The notes under the pieces were generated by a model. That model saw nothing but the letters and a program-made list of their open reading frames with translations. It had not been told where the DNA came from and ran no database searches. A DNA stretch of 64,000 nucleotides from Clostridium bowmanii. Lineage in GTDB: Bacteria > Bacillota > Clostridia > Clostridiales > Clostridiaceae. How positions within the stretch are numbered: position 1 is the first letter of the stretch; every line of letters starts with the position of its first letter. Of the stretch, positions 1 through 6,954 are shown in pieces. The DNA is taken from contig NZ_JAHLDL010000011.1 of the NCBI RefSeq assembly GCF_018861315.1, positions 1-64,000 on the forward strand, read 5' to 3'. Made by a program: the position numbers and the translations under genes.

Positions 1-5
1 GATTA

Positions 6-111
6 GATTATCCGAGAAAAACATGAGAATCTCTAGAATTTATGCGATCTCAAGAGATCCTTCTCGGATAATCATATTTCTAGGATAATGAGCCTTATTC
101 GAGAAGTGAGA
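6..111. repeat. Cluster of short inverted repeats at the left edge
   Basis: A perfect 13-bp inverted repeat lies at 6-18 and 61-73 (core TTATCCGAGAA). A second near-identical copy, TTATTCGAGAA, is at 95-105, where it forms the last codons and the stop of the truncated gene that follows. Between the long arms is a second palindrome at 46-59 (GATCTC-AA-GAGATC). Three copies of one 11-mer in 100 bp, ending exactly where a gene is broken, suggest the end of a mobile element. No transposase is visible and the window edge prevents naming a family. Confidence 0.5.
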
Positions 112-766
112 TAATAGTCACCCACGAAGTTACTTCACTACTATAGCAGCCATATTCATGCATAGTAGCGTCAGGTTGTGGAGTATATGCATAAATATAC
201 TTATTTCCATCAAGCTTGCAGAGTCTTTCTACCTCATCAGACATTTCAATATGTGATGAGATTTTATTGGTGCCAAAAGGTGAAACACTGTAAGCTGTAG
301 CATTACCAGTGTCATTGATAATATCATATATGCTTTTATAAGGAATTATTTTTCCAGCCACATGATAATCAGCAGCCTTTTCATCACTATCTTCTACTAT
401 GTTAATAAAAGCATTAACAATCTTGTCTATTTCTCTAAAATATAAACTCCAGCCAAGCCACCCATGTTCCTTTGGCGTCAATCCACTTTCAATAGAAGTT
501 GTTGCCGCCGTTGTAGTAGGTGGAAATACAGTAGATATCGCTTCCACAAAATGCCTTCTCAAAAAACTTCCTTTATCAAGATGGTGTTCTAATGCATCTA
601 CTCCTAATCCGTCTAATAACATGACCACCACATTTTTGTAATTTTTCTTTAAATAATTATCAAAAATCGGTAAAGTTTCATTGTGATTTTCTGCTCCGTA
701 ATGTTTCAATACCGAGCAAGCCAAATTTACAATAGAATTATTATAGTCTGGATATTTTATGTCCAT
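95..766 (-). pseudogene. Truncated type I phosphodiesterase / nucleotide pyrophosphatase (alkaline phosphatase superfamily)
   Basis: The 223-residue product begins like the alkaline-phosphatase-superfamily phosphodiesterases. A metal-binding LLDGLG stretch lies at residues 50-55 (Asp52), and a PPTT segment (about residues 82-85) contains the expected nucleophilic threonine. The start is supported by GGAGG upstream of the ATG. Full-length relatives are usually near 400 residues, so roughly the C-terminal 40%, with the remaining metal ligands, is missing. The reading frame ends in SLLE-stop within a repeated 11-mer, which fits disruption by an inserted or deleted element. The product is unlikely to be active. 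The family call rests on motif recognition; the cause of the truncation is inferred. Confidence 0.6.
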
Positions 767-893
767 AAAGTGCCTCCAATCTTCTTCTTCACAGAACAGC
801 GTATTAAAATACCAATATGGAATATCTTTTTTATTTTAATAGCTAAAAATCACTAACAGCGTAAGAAAATTTCAGTTAGACCTGAAATGTCAC

Positions 894-1064
894 ATAACGT
901 GACCTGTTGCCGACGTTTCTGAACCCTAGCGCGACGCGCTTGGTGAAGGAATGTGCCTTGGCGATGATTTTGCAAATTTTTTAATTAGTAAGATGCACTT
1001 CAGTACAATACTTGACTAATTAAAAGTACGCTCTCAGCCAAGGCGAACGGCAACATTTTGTTAT
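894..1064 (-). repeat. attC-like nested inverted repeat downstream of the CPBP protease gene
   Basis: Arms nest symmetrically. ATAAC (894-898) pairs with GTTAT (1060-1064), GTTGCCG (906-912) with CGGCAAC (1048-1054), CCTTGGC (956-962) with GCCAAGG (1037-1043), and TTAATTAGT (981-989) with ACTAATTAA (1015-1023). The outer boxes ATAAC/GTTAT followed by an inner pair, with unequal 7-nt and 5-nt spacers, resemble the R and L boxes of integron attC recombination sites. The element lies just 3' of the CPBP gene, where a cassette would carry its attC. The outer boxes do not fully match the RYYYAAC/GTTRRRY consensus and no integron integrase is visible, so the recombination role is inferred. Confidence 0.45.
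939..965. repeat. Dispersed repeat, copy 1 (ATGTGCCTTGGC core)
   Basis: Positions 939-965 read CTTGG, a short spacer, GGA, then ATGTGCCTTGGC (951-962). The same arrangement, with the 12-bp core identical, recurs at 2055-2081. Both copies sit downstream of a minus-strand accessory gene. This copy is part of the long inverted repeat at 894-1064. Confidence 0.6.
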
Positions 1065-1257
1065 ACGGAGTTTAGCCACTACACTTTGGCCAAGACCTAC
1101 TTCGGTTATCCTTGAATATGATTCATACCACATAATGTTGTGGTGCAATATATGAAAATTATGTATTAGAAAATATACCTTTCGCTTTTTAAATTGATTT
1201 ATAAAATGCATAAATCTAGAACAAAATGTACTGTCATCAACATTTCACTCAAGGGTT

Positions 1258-1917
1258 TTAATTTCCTGGTATTTTATAAATGTTCATAAACACTATTATA
1301 GATAAGTTACCCAAATCAATTAAACAATGTGAGAATATTGCCCATTTCAAACTTTTAGTTTTCAAGTATCCCAAACTTAACATAATCCCCAATAAAAAAG
1401 CAATTCCTATAAAAGAAGGAACTCTCAACGGTTCAGAAAATACTCCCCACATTAACGGATGTAAAATAGCAAAAATTATTGTAGTATAAATCAATACAAC
1501 CCATTTAGAAATACTAATATTTGTACTATAAATTAAACCTCTCCAATATATTTCTTCGAAAAAAGCGTTAATTGGTGCAAATAAAAGCCAAAAAATTACC
1601 AAATGTGTACTATCTAGCAAACTATAATTAGGTATAAACAAAATGGGAAATGGACTTAATCCCAACAAAATGAGTATTACTATCCATAATTTACTTTGTG
1701 ATTTTTGAAACCAACTTTTTATTTCTTCCCTTCTTGTTGTTGCAAAAGTCACAAAACCTAAAACAGACCAATATAATACGGCTGTTGATGTCCATGCCCA
1801 TTCTTTTAAGTAAAAGCTTGATATTCTTGCAACCAAGTTGCAGAAAATAAGTATAAATATTGGAGTTATTAAAATTATTAGACTTCTTAATTTCTTATTA
1901 TCCTGAATACTCCTCAT
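1258..1917 (-). CDS. CPBP family intramembrane glutamic protease
   Basis: This 219-residue, strongly hydrophobic protein has the three signature motifs of the CPBP (CAAX protease and bacteriocin-processing, Abi) family. EEIYWRG lies near residue 140, FAILHP follows about 25 residues later, and FSHCLIDLG is near the C terminus. These supply the catalytic glutamates and histidines within the membrane. About six membrane segments are visible. The ATG is preceded by AAGGGGG. Family members cleave membrane or prenylated proteins, process peptides or confer bacteriocin self-immunity; no substrate can be named here. The gene stands alone between repeat-containing spacers, with a GNAT gene upstream, which looks like accessory cassette DNA rather than a functional operon. 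Confidence 0.85.
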   Translation of the reverse strand: MRSIQDNKKLRSLIILITPIFILIFCNLVARISSFYLKEWAWTSTAVLYWSVLGFVTFATTRREEIKSWFQKSQSKLWIVILILLGLSPFPILFIPNYSLLDSTHLVIFWLLFAPINAFFEEIYWRGLIYSTNISISKWVVLIYTTIIFAILHPLMWGVFSEPLRVPSFIGIAFLLGIMLSLGYLKTKSLKWAIFSHCLIDLGNLSIIVFMNIYKIPGN

Positions 1918-2400
1918 TCCATTTGCCCCCTTTAATAATAAATAAATATATCAAAATTATATGTTTCTTATTTATTTAAAATACATCGTAGTTGAGTCTC
2001 AAATTTAGACAAACAATTGAGTATTTCTAGTTAGTTATAAATATACACTGCGTACTTGGGATGGGAAATGTGCCTTGGCAATAGGTCAAACACTAACCTA
2101 TATATAAATTATAAACCATAAAATTACATGTTGCTATTTTTAAAAAATAAAAATAATATCTATGCTCTTACGTTTAACAATATACATTGTTATTTAAATC
2201 AGAAGATACAGCATAAGAATTGTATCTATTACTTTGAAATTTCGTATAACTACTGCATTCCCGACACTCATCAATTAAGTATTAAATTTCGCATATTTTT
2301 GCTGTGTCCACTACTAATAACACATACACGAAAATACGTACAATATCACGAATTATGTCTAACATAGCCTAATATTAATTATACTAACAACGCATCCACC
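1918..2400. other. AT-rich intergenic stretch with partial repeat
   Basis: No credible gene is seen; an open frame on the plus strand (2128-2367) lacks a ribosome-binding site. The stretch contains the second copy of the ATGTGCCTTGGC repeat near 2055-2081 but no complementary GCCAAGG arm, so only a half-site of the attC-like element remains. A short GACAC/GTGTC inverted pair is present at about 2260-2310. Confidence 0.6.
2055..2081. repeat. Dispersed repeat, copy 2 (ATGTGCCTTGGC core)
   Basis: CTTGG, spacer, then ATGTGCCTTGGC at 2068-2079 duplicates the motif at 939-965. It lies downstream (minus-strand sense) of the GNAT gene, mirroring the placement of copy 1 behind the protease gene. No partner arm was found nearby. 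Confidence 0.6.
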
Positions 2401-3279
2401 TTACACTTGTGAAGTAAGTGGAAATAATACTTCTTTAAATACAGTATTATTAGACCGTACAAATAACCAATCATCTGGTCTTTCTTTTGAAACTTTAAGT
2501 ATATTATATTTGTTACTCTCGGGTATAAAATGGAATTCTATTTTTTCATCATCTGGAGTTACAATTTTTTCAATAATACTATCTATATCAATAGGTGCTA
2601 GACTTACTACATCATATATATGAACGCAGCCATCTTCTCTGTTTCCAATTACTATAGTATCTTCATCTTCTAAATAATACATATCATCTATATATAGATA
2701 CATGCAGAAAATATGTAGAGGCCAAAGATCATTAAACACACCAAGTTTTTTAGATACTGGTTGTCTATTTTTTATAATTCTTAAAATAGTGTTACAATCA
2801 TTTTCATCGTTAATTTCAAGTTTTTTTATCACAATTTCTTTTTTATTAATCTGATTTGTATCTAATTCATAGGAATCTTCAATGATTTGCTTAAATCCGA
2901 ACTTTGTATAAAAACTTAAGACACTATCTTCAGCAAAAAGATAAATAATATCGTATTCATTTTCATACTTATCTATAATATAATTAATTAATGATGCAGA
3001 TAGACCTTTGTTCCTATGACCGGGATGTGTCATTATACCTGATAGCTGCAATGCTGTTTTCTTTTGTCCATCTACAATTAAATCCATCATATTTACAGAT
3101 ATATTTGCAACTACTTTATCATGATAAATATAAGAGTAAAAAGCACATTTATTATAGTAAAGATTCTTTTCATACCATTTCTCAGGATCAGATTCAAAAA
3201 TATCCATTGATAATTTATTAAAGCTAAGCCTATATTTTTCGTTATGCATATAATTACTTATTATTATATAATCATTCAT
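2401..3279 (-). CDS. GNAT family N-acetyltransferase (two-domain)
   Basis: The N-terminal half (about residues 1-150) is a GNAT acyltransferase fold. Its beta-4/alpha-3 acetyl-CoA motif reads IMTHPGHRNKGLSA, and LSFYTKFGFK follows as the usual C-terminal motif. The remaining 140 residues form a second, less recognisable domain, as in Eis-like or two-domain GNATs. The length is 292 residues and the ATG follows GGAGGTAGGTA. The acceptor substrate is unknown. The gene lies apart from the MarR operon (33 nt beyond the next stop) and is followed by a repeat shared with the neighbouring CPBP gene, so it may have arrived as a mobile cassette. Confidence 0.85.
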   Translation of the reverse strand: MNDYIIISNYMHNEKYRLSFNKLSMDIFESDPEKWYEKNLYYNKCAFYSYIYHDKVVANISVNMMDLIVDGQKKTALQLSGIMTHPGHRNKGLSASLINYIIDKYENEYDIIYLFAEDSVLSFYTKFGFKQIIEDSYELDTNQINKKEIVIKKLEINDENDCNTILRIIKNRQPVSKKLGVFNDLWPLHIFCMYLYIDDMYYLEDEDTIVIGNREDGCVHIYDVVSLAPIDIDSIIEKIVTPDDEKIEFHFIPESNKYNILKVSKERPDDWLFVRSNNTVFKEVLFPLTSQV

Positions 3280-3311
3280 TACCTACCTCCAATTACTAAA
3301 ACCCTATAACT

Positions 3312-4169
3312 TTATTCCTTAACATTATATTTTATGACCATATTACTACTATCGAAATATATAAAGTCTCCTGTATCAAGGTGCCATACACCCTTTAGAC
3401 TAGTTGGGTACTTAATTCCATTCATATCTTTATAATCTCCACAAAGGGCTGACCACTTCGCCTTTTGTGTTTTTCCATTACCATCATTATACTCTCTATC
3501 ATCGGTGGTGAAGCTTATCATTGCACCCTTAGCATCAAATAAAAAAATTCCACTTGCAGATATTCCATAATAGGTTATAGTAGCTTTCGCCTTAGTTTCA
3601 TCAATTTCTTCCCACTTAATATAGTCTTGTAAAGCAAGGTTTGGCATTAGAAGACCTTCCGCAAGGCAATCAGCAAGACTCGCTTTATTCATAGCTGCAC
3701 CCTTTTCGTTAAATAAAGTTATAGCTTTTGCGAAAACACCCTTCATTGAACCTTCGCCATTTTGGTATGCATCTATACCCTCAAAAGGTATCCCAAACAT
3801 ACTTGTGTCTATTAAAGCAATCCTTTCAGGTTTATCTACAAAGTTATAGTGGGTGTAATTTATTTTTAACTTTTTATCCGATTGCACAAAATCGACATTT
3901 TTATAGTAGGCTTTCATGTTGTACATTTTTGGTGTCCCAATATATCCGCAATATTTAAAATATTTTTGAACTGGTAATGGTAGTTTTGAAATATCCTCTG
4001 TGGTAAACACCCCTTCCGTAATTTTCGTTTTTGCTATTTGATAATTTGTTAATTTTGTAAACTTTGATTTGATGGGTGAATAAGGAATATTAAACCATAT
4101 TGCTATTCCTAAAATAAACAAAGTAATAACACCTATAATCCAAATTATAATTTTTTTACCTCTTTTCAT
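3312..4169 (-). CDS. DUF6544 family membrane-anchored protein
   Basis: This 285-residue protein has an N-terminal signal anchor (residues 7-26, hydrophobic after KRGKK) and an extracytoplasmic domain starting with the KLPLPVQKYFKYCG motif I associate with DUF6544. The function of that family is not known. The gene is last in the order marR, FMN-binding, flavodoxin, DUF6544, with gaps of 30-50 nt, so it is probably co-transcribed with them. The ATG has GGAG upstream. A role beside the flavin proteins at the membrane is only inferred. Confidence 0.7.
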   Translation of the reverse strand: MKRGKKIIIWIIGVITLFILGIAIWFNIPYSPIKSKFTKLTNYQIAKTKITEGVFTTEDISKLPLPVQKYFKYCGYIGTPKMYNMKAYYKNVDFVQSDKKLKINYTHYNFVDKPERIALIDTSMFGIPFEGIDAYQNGEGSMKGVFAKAITLFNEKGAAMNKASLADCLAEGLLMPNLALQDYIKWEEIDETKAKATITYYGISASGIFLFDAKGAMISFTTDDREYNDGNGKTQKAKWSALCGDYKDMNGIKYPTSLKGVWHLDTGDFIYFDSSNMVIKYNVKE

Positions 4170-4201
4170 TATTTATTAACTCCTTTAGTTTTTCAAACCC
4201 C

Positions 4202-4687
4202 TCATTTACTAATAATTGCTGCCAACTTCGCAATATTTTCTGGCATTTGTTTTGCAAGAGCTTTTCCTTCTTTTGCCGCTGACTTTTTCATAAATCCAGT
4301 TAATATTTTATGTGTTAATTTCATCTTTTCAGCCCTTAGTTCTCCCCCAAAAGATTGTAATGATATCGCTTTTTTCAATAATTCTTCTGGAAATGAATTT
4401 TTAATATTTTTTTCAAGGTTTTCAGGCAAGCCGCAACATAAAAATAATCCTACTCTTTTATTCTTAAGTAAATCTATATTTGAGGTACAGTACGCCTTTA
4501 TCTTTTTTGAAATCTGACCCATATATATTGATCCTCCGATAACAACATTATCAAATTCGTTTAATGACGGAATTTTATCTGTGGACACATTGACAAGCAA
4601 AACCTCCCCTTTTAGCTGTTTTGAAAGCTCGCTAGCACAATCTTTTGTATAGCCATAAGTACTACTATAAATAATTATTGTTTTCAT
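4202..4687 (-). CDS. Flavodoxin domain protein (HemG-like)
   Basis: The 161-residue product opens with IIIYSSTYGYTKD, the FMN phosphate-binding loop of flavodoxins. VVIGGSIYMGQ and LFLCCGLPE follow, as in the short flavodoxin family that includes protoporphyrinogen oxidase HemG and menaquinone-linked relatives. It is a soluble cytoplasmic electron carrier or oxidoreductase. The ATG is preceded by CAGGAG. It sits between an FMN-binding membrane protein and a DUF6544 gene in a MarR-headed operon, so a flavin redox task is likely. The actual partner is unknown. Confidence 0.82.
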   Translation of the reverse strand: MKTIIIYSSTYGYTKDCASELSKQLKGEVLLVNVSTDKIPSLNEFDNVVIGGSIYMGQISKKIKAYCTSNIDLLKNKRVGLFLCCGLPENLEKNIKNSFPEELLKKAISLQSFGGELRAEKMKLTHKILTGFMKKSAAKEGKALAKQMPENIAKLAAIISK

Positions 4688-4719
4688 ATATTATAAGCTC
4701 CTGTAACAATTTTTAATTT

Positions 4720-5106
4720 CTATTTTGACAAAGCGTTTTCTATTGATTTTAGATATGATTTACTCGTAACTGTAGCACCACTTATAACATCAACATTAGT
4801 ATCCTGTTTTTTAATAACTTTGCTAATCAGCTCTGTAGATACTTCTGTTTTTTCAAAGACCACATTTTTAACAATAGCAATCCGAGTTATTTTTTTATCT
4901 TTTAGAGTAACATCGACCTCATTTGACCATCTTCCCCCGCTATACTTACCTTTATAGACACCATCTTTAAGTTGTGAAGCCTCAATGGAGTTAATAACCA
5001 TATTTTTGCCAGGATTTAATCCCCTCGTCATATAAAAACCAGTCCCACCAATAATTAATACCAATAAACAAATGATTCCTAAAGTAATTTTAATAAACTT
5101 CCTCAC
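4720..5106 (-). CDS. FMN-binding domain protein, membrane anchored
   Basis: The 128-residue protein has one N-terminal membrane segment (residues 5-28) and an extracytoplasmic FMN_bind domain (as in RnfG/NqrC). It includes the typical YKGKYSGG motif and the C-terminal SGATVTSKSYLKSIENAL, whose threonine in SGAT normally carries covalent FMN. It reads from a GTG codon with GGGGG upstream. It lies between the MarR regulator and the flavodoxin gene and probably moves electrons across or at the membrane with its neighbours. Covalent flavinylation needs an ApbE enzyme, which is not in this window. Confidence 0.85.
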   Translation of the reverse strand: MRKFIKITLGIICLLVLIIGGTGFYMTRGLNPGKNMVINSIEASQLKDGVYKGKYSGGRWSNEVDVTLKDKKITRIAIVKNVVFEKTEVSTELISKVIKKQDTNVDVISGATVTSKSYLKSIENALSK

Positions 5107-5156
5107 AGTAATCCATCCCCCTTTTTTAATTTTATTATTTATAATATGTTTAAATC

Positions 5157-5639
5157 TTATTCAGAATTTTTGACACCATCACTATCATTATCCATCTCAT
5201 TAATATTTAGCTGCATCTTCTGCATTACCCTTCTTGCAACTTCTAATTCACCTTTATCTATATTTTTAAATAATGCTTGCGTAAACGTGGTCCCTTCCTC
5301 GCTAAGCTTTTTCCAAAAATCATAGCTACTCTCTGTAAGCTTTAGTCTGGTTACACGGGCATCTCTTTTATCCTTTTGCAAAATCAATAATCCCTTTTGC
5401 TCTAGCTTTAAAGCAACCTGTTTAACGTTTTGATGAGAACTTCCCATTTCCTTTGCAACTTCCTTCATTGTAGGTGGTTTATCGAACAAATTCTTAATAA
5501 TAACTGATAAGAACCACTGCTTTGTAGTAATATCAAATCGTTTAAATTCTCTTTCAAGCATAGTATCCACTCTGTTAGCAACTATGAAAATCACTCCAAA
5601 TAGATATTGCTTATCACTCATCTTATCAACCTTACTCAT
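5157..5639 (-). CDS. MarR family transcriptional regulator
   Basis: This 160-residue winged-helix regulator has the MarR layout: an N-terminal dimerisation helix, a helix-turn-helix around KEVAKEMGSSHQNVKQVALKLEQKG, and a wing ending in KRDARVTRLKLT. It is first in a four-gene unit with an FMN-binding protein, a flavodoxin and a DUF6544 protein. A sigma-A-type promoter and two palindromes lie directly upstream, so autorepression, relieved by a redox or small-molecule signal, is likely. The effector is unknown. The ATG follows GAGAGGAAG. Confidence 0.88.
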   Translation of the reverse strand: MSKVDKMSDKQYLFGVIFIVANRVDTMLEREFKRFDITTKQWFLSVIIKNLFDKPPTMKEVAKEMGSSHQNVKQVALKLEQKGLLILQKDKRDARVTRLKLTESSYDFWKKLSEEGTTFTQALFKNIDKGELEVARRVMQKMQLNINEMDNDSDGVKNSE

Positions 5640-5683
5640 AATTAACTTCCTCTCTGTATTTTAATATATTGTCTTAGTATGTA

Positions 5684-5731
5684 ATAGGTTACCTATAAAG
5701 ATAATATATTACCTTTGTATATATTTGTCAA
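5684..5731 (-). promoter_or_regulatory. Promoter and two MarR-type operators of the marR operon
   Basis: The minus strand carries TTGACA (5726-5731), a 17-nt spacer and TATATT (5703-5708). A palindrome ATAGGT-T-ACCTAT (5684-5696) covers the expected transcription start. A second near-palindrome of 20 bp (5697-5716, AAAGATAATATATTACCTTT, one mismatched pair) covers the -10 box. Both placements suit a repressor blocking its own promoter. Confidence 0.65.
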
Positions 5732-6069
5732 GGTTTTTTTTAATATTAATTTTTAAATTATGTTGTTTTCCTATAAAATTCACATTGTTTAGTTTACGAT
5801 GATTATAGGTGTATTAATCTAAACCTCTTCCTGAAAATAAGTAGACTTGATTATTCACGAAGGAAATGTGATTCAATGCGATTTTGATAACGATGTACAT
5901 TCTGCTGCAATTTATAATCTCTTAAATTGAATATTACTTGGTAAATCGATATTTAAGAGACTTTCGTCAAATTCGCAGTTACACTTTAGATAATCAATAG
6001 CTTTATTTTAATAATCACAATTCCAAATTGTTATTGCATTGATTGTGTTGGTAGTTTACAGGTAAACTG

Positions 6070-6124
6070 GTACCTATAGAATGGATACTTTAAAAAAATG
6101 TTTGGACTATGGGTACTTTTTTTT
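6070..6124 (+). terminator. Orphan terminator-like hairpin
   Basis: GTACCTATAG (6070-6079) pairs with CTATGGGTAC (6107-6116), with one wobble, and is followed by eight T residues. The loop is long (27 nt). Just upstream is another palindrome, GTTTAC-AG-GTAAAC. No plus-strand gene precedes it, so it may end an unannotated small RNA or be a relic. Confidence 0.4.
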
Positions 6125-6204
6125 ATAATTTATATAAGGGTAGGAGGATGACGGGGTACGGTAACCATTTATATTTAAAAATAACATCCTAAAAAACAGC
6201 AATT

Positions 6205-6272
6205 AAAAAAGGGCTATTGCCCTTAGTGGATTGCGACACATTATAATAATAGCCCTAAACCGCTATCGCGGT
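6205..6272 (-). ncRNA. Candidate small structured RNA ending in a terminator
   Basis: Reading the minus strand, a small stem ACCGC-GATA-GCGGT (6259-6272) is followed by AGGGCTATT (6256-6248), a 29-nt stretch and the terminator AAGGGC-AATA-GCCCTT (6224-6209), with a run of U. AGGGCTATT can pair with AATAGCCCT of the terminator, so two mutually exclusive folds exist, as in a terminator/antiterminator switch. No gene follows in the minus sense until the marR operon 500 nt further on. The identity is unknown. Confidence 0.35.
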
Positions 6273-6461
6273 GGTAAAACAAAATTAAATTAGTTACTAT
6301 AATTAAAACTGATAATATAAGTATATCAGTTTGTTTCTTCTATACTACGCCTTAAAATGGAAAAAATTTAATTTAAAGTAGTTGTTTTATTTATGACAAA
6401 AGATTAAGTTTTAGAAAAGTTAAAATTTGATATCTAACTCCCCATAATATCTATAATTTTG

Positions 6462-6481
6462 GGTGGCAAACCGGTGGCAAA
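6462..6481. repeat. Tandem GGTGGCAAA repeat beside rnpB
   Basis: GGTGGCAAA occurs twice with an 11-nt period (6462-6470 and 6473-6481), directly beyond the rnpB terminator. Such short repeats at the 3' side of a structural RNA gene can mark integration sites, but no integrase or element is present here. Confidence 0.4.
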
Positions 6482-6483
6482 AT

Positions 6484-6514
6484 AAAAAACACCATGTGTT
6501 AAACATAGTGTTTT
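6484..6514 (-). terminator. rnpB terminator
   Basis: AAACACTATG pairs with CATGGTGTTT (one wobble) and is followed on the minus strand by six T residues. It lies directly downstream of RNase P RNA. Confidence 0.75.
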
Positions 6515-6517
6515 CAA

Positions 6518-6907
6518 TGGTACAAGTAAACCTATAAGCCGAGTCCTGTATTAGACAATCATCTATCTAGGCCTATTGTTACCAATAAGCTCAAGCGATA
6601 CACCCGAGAACGAGACGGGCAGTCCCATAATGTTCTCCTATTCGATCTTGCTCCAGGTGGGGTTTACATAGCCGCAAAGTCGCCATTGCGCTGGTGAGCT
6701 CTTACCTCACCTTTCCATCCTTACTAGTATACTCAAAAGCTTAGCAAGCTAATCTATTGAAGTACCTTTAGCGGTATCTCTCTGTTGCACTTTCCTTAAA
6801 GTTGCCTCCACTGGGAGTTACCCAGCACCCTTGCCCTATGGAGCTCGGACTTTCCTCTTCTAAGTATTGCATGCAATATTTAGCAGCGATTGTCTGGCTT
6901 ACTTGCA
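6518..6907 (-). ncRNA. rnpB: RNase P RNA, class B
   Basis: This is the catalytic RNA of RNase P, which matures tRNA 5' ends. On the minus strand it shows the conserved GAGGAAAGTCCGAGCTCC core near 6850 and the 3' CTCGGCTTATAGG core near 6535. The ends pair as helix P1: GCAAGTAA at the 5' end with TTACTTGT at the 3' end. The length of about 390 nt fits the Bacillus/Clostridium class B form. It is followed by its own terminator and lies between the nif3 gene and a gene-poor spacer. End positions are set from P1 and may be off by a few bases. Confidence 0.93.
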
Positions 6908-6954
6908 TAGTAATGATACCATAATATTAAATGGAACGCAAATGGTACTTTTTA

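Larger units (their letters stand above)
767..1257. other. Intergenic stretch with no convincing gene
   Basis: A 63-codon open frame on the minus strand (1020-1211) has no ribosome-binding site, and its composition follows the repeat beneath it, so it is not called. The stretch is dominated by the 171-nt nested inverted repeat at 894-1064, listed separately. A second segment at 1081-1130 contains a TTGGCCAA palindrome. Confidence 0.6.
5732..6483. other. Gene-poor spacer with several hairpins
   Basis: No supported gene is present. A short plus-strand open segment (5877-5930) encodes a Cys-Asp-Phe-Asp stretch without a start or upstream continuation; it may be a gene remnant. The spacer holds a plus-strand terminator-like hairpin (6070-6124), a compact minus-strand hairpin group (6205-6272) and a tandem GGTGGCAAA repeat (6462-6481), each listed separately. 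Confidence 0.6.

Noticed and set aside
1020-1211. 63-codon open frame on the minus strand
   Set aside because: It has no ribosome-binding site and runs through the inverted-repeat element; its sequence follows the repeat, not a protein family.
2128-2367. 79-codon open frame on the plus strand
   Set aside because: AT-rich spacer DNA with no ribosome-binding site or recognisable motif.
6158-6202. ATG after GGAGG on the plus strand
   Set aside because: The frame closes after 14 codons and has no conserved features.
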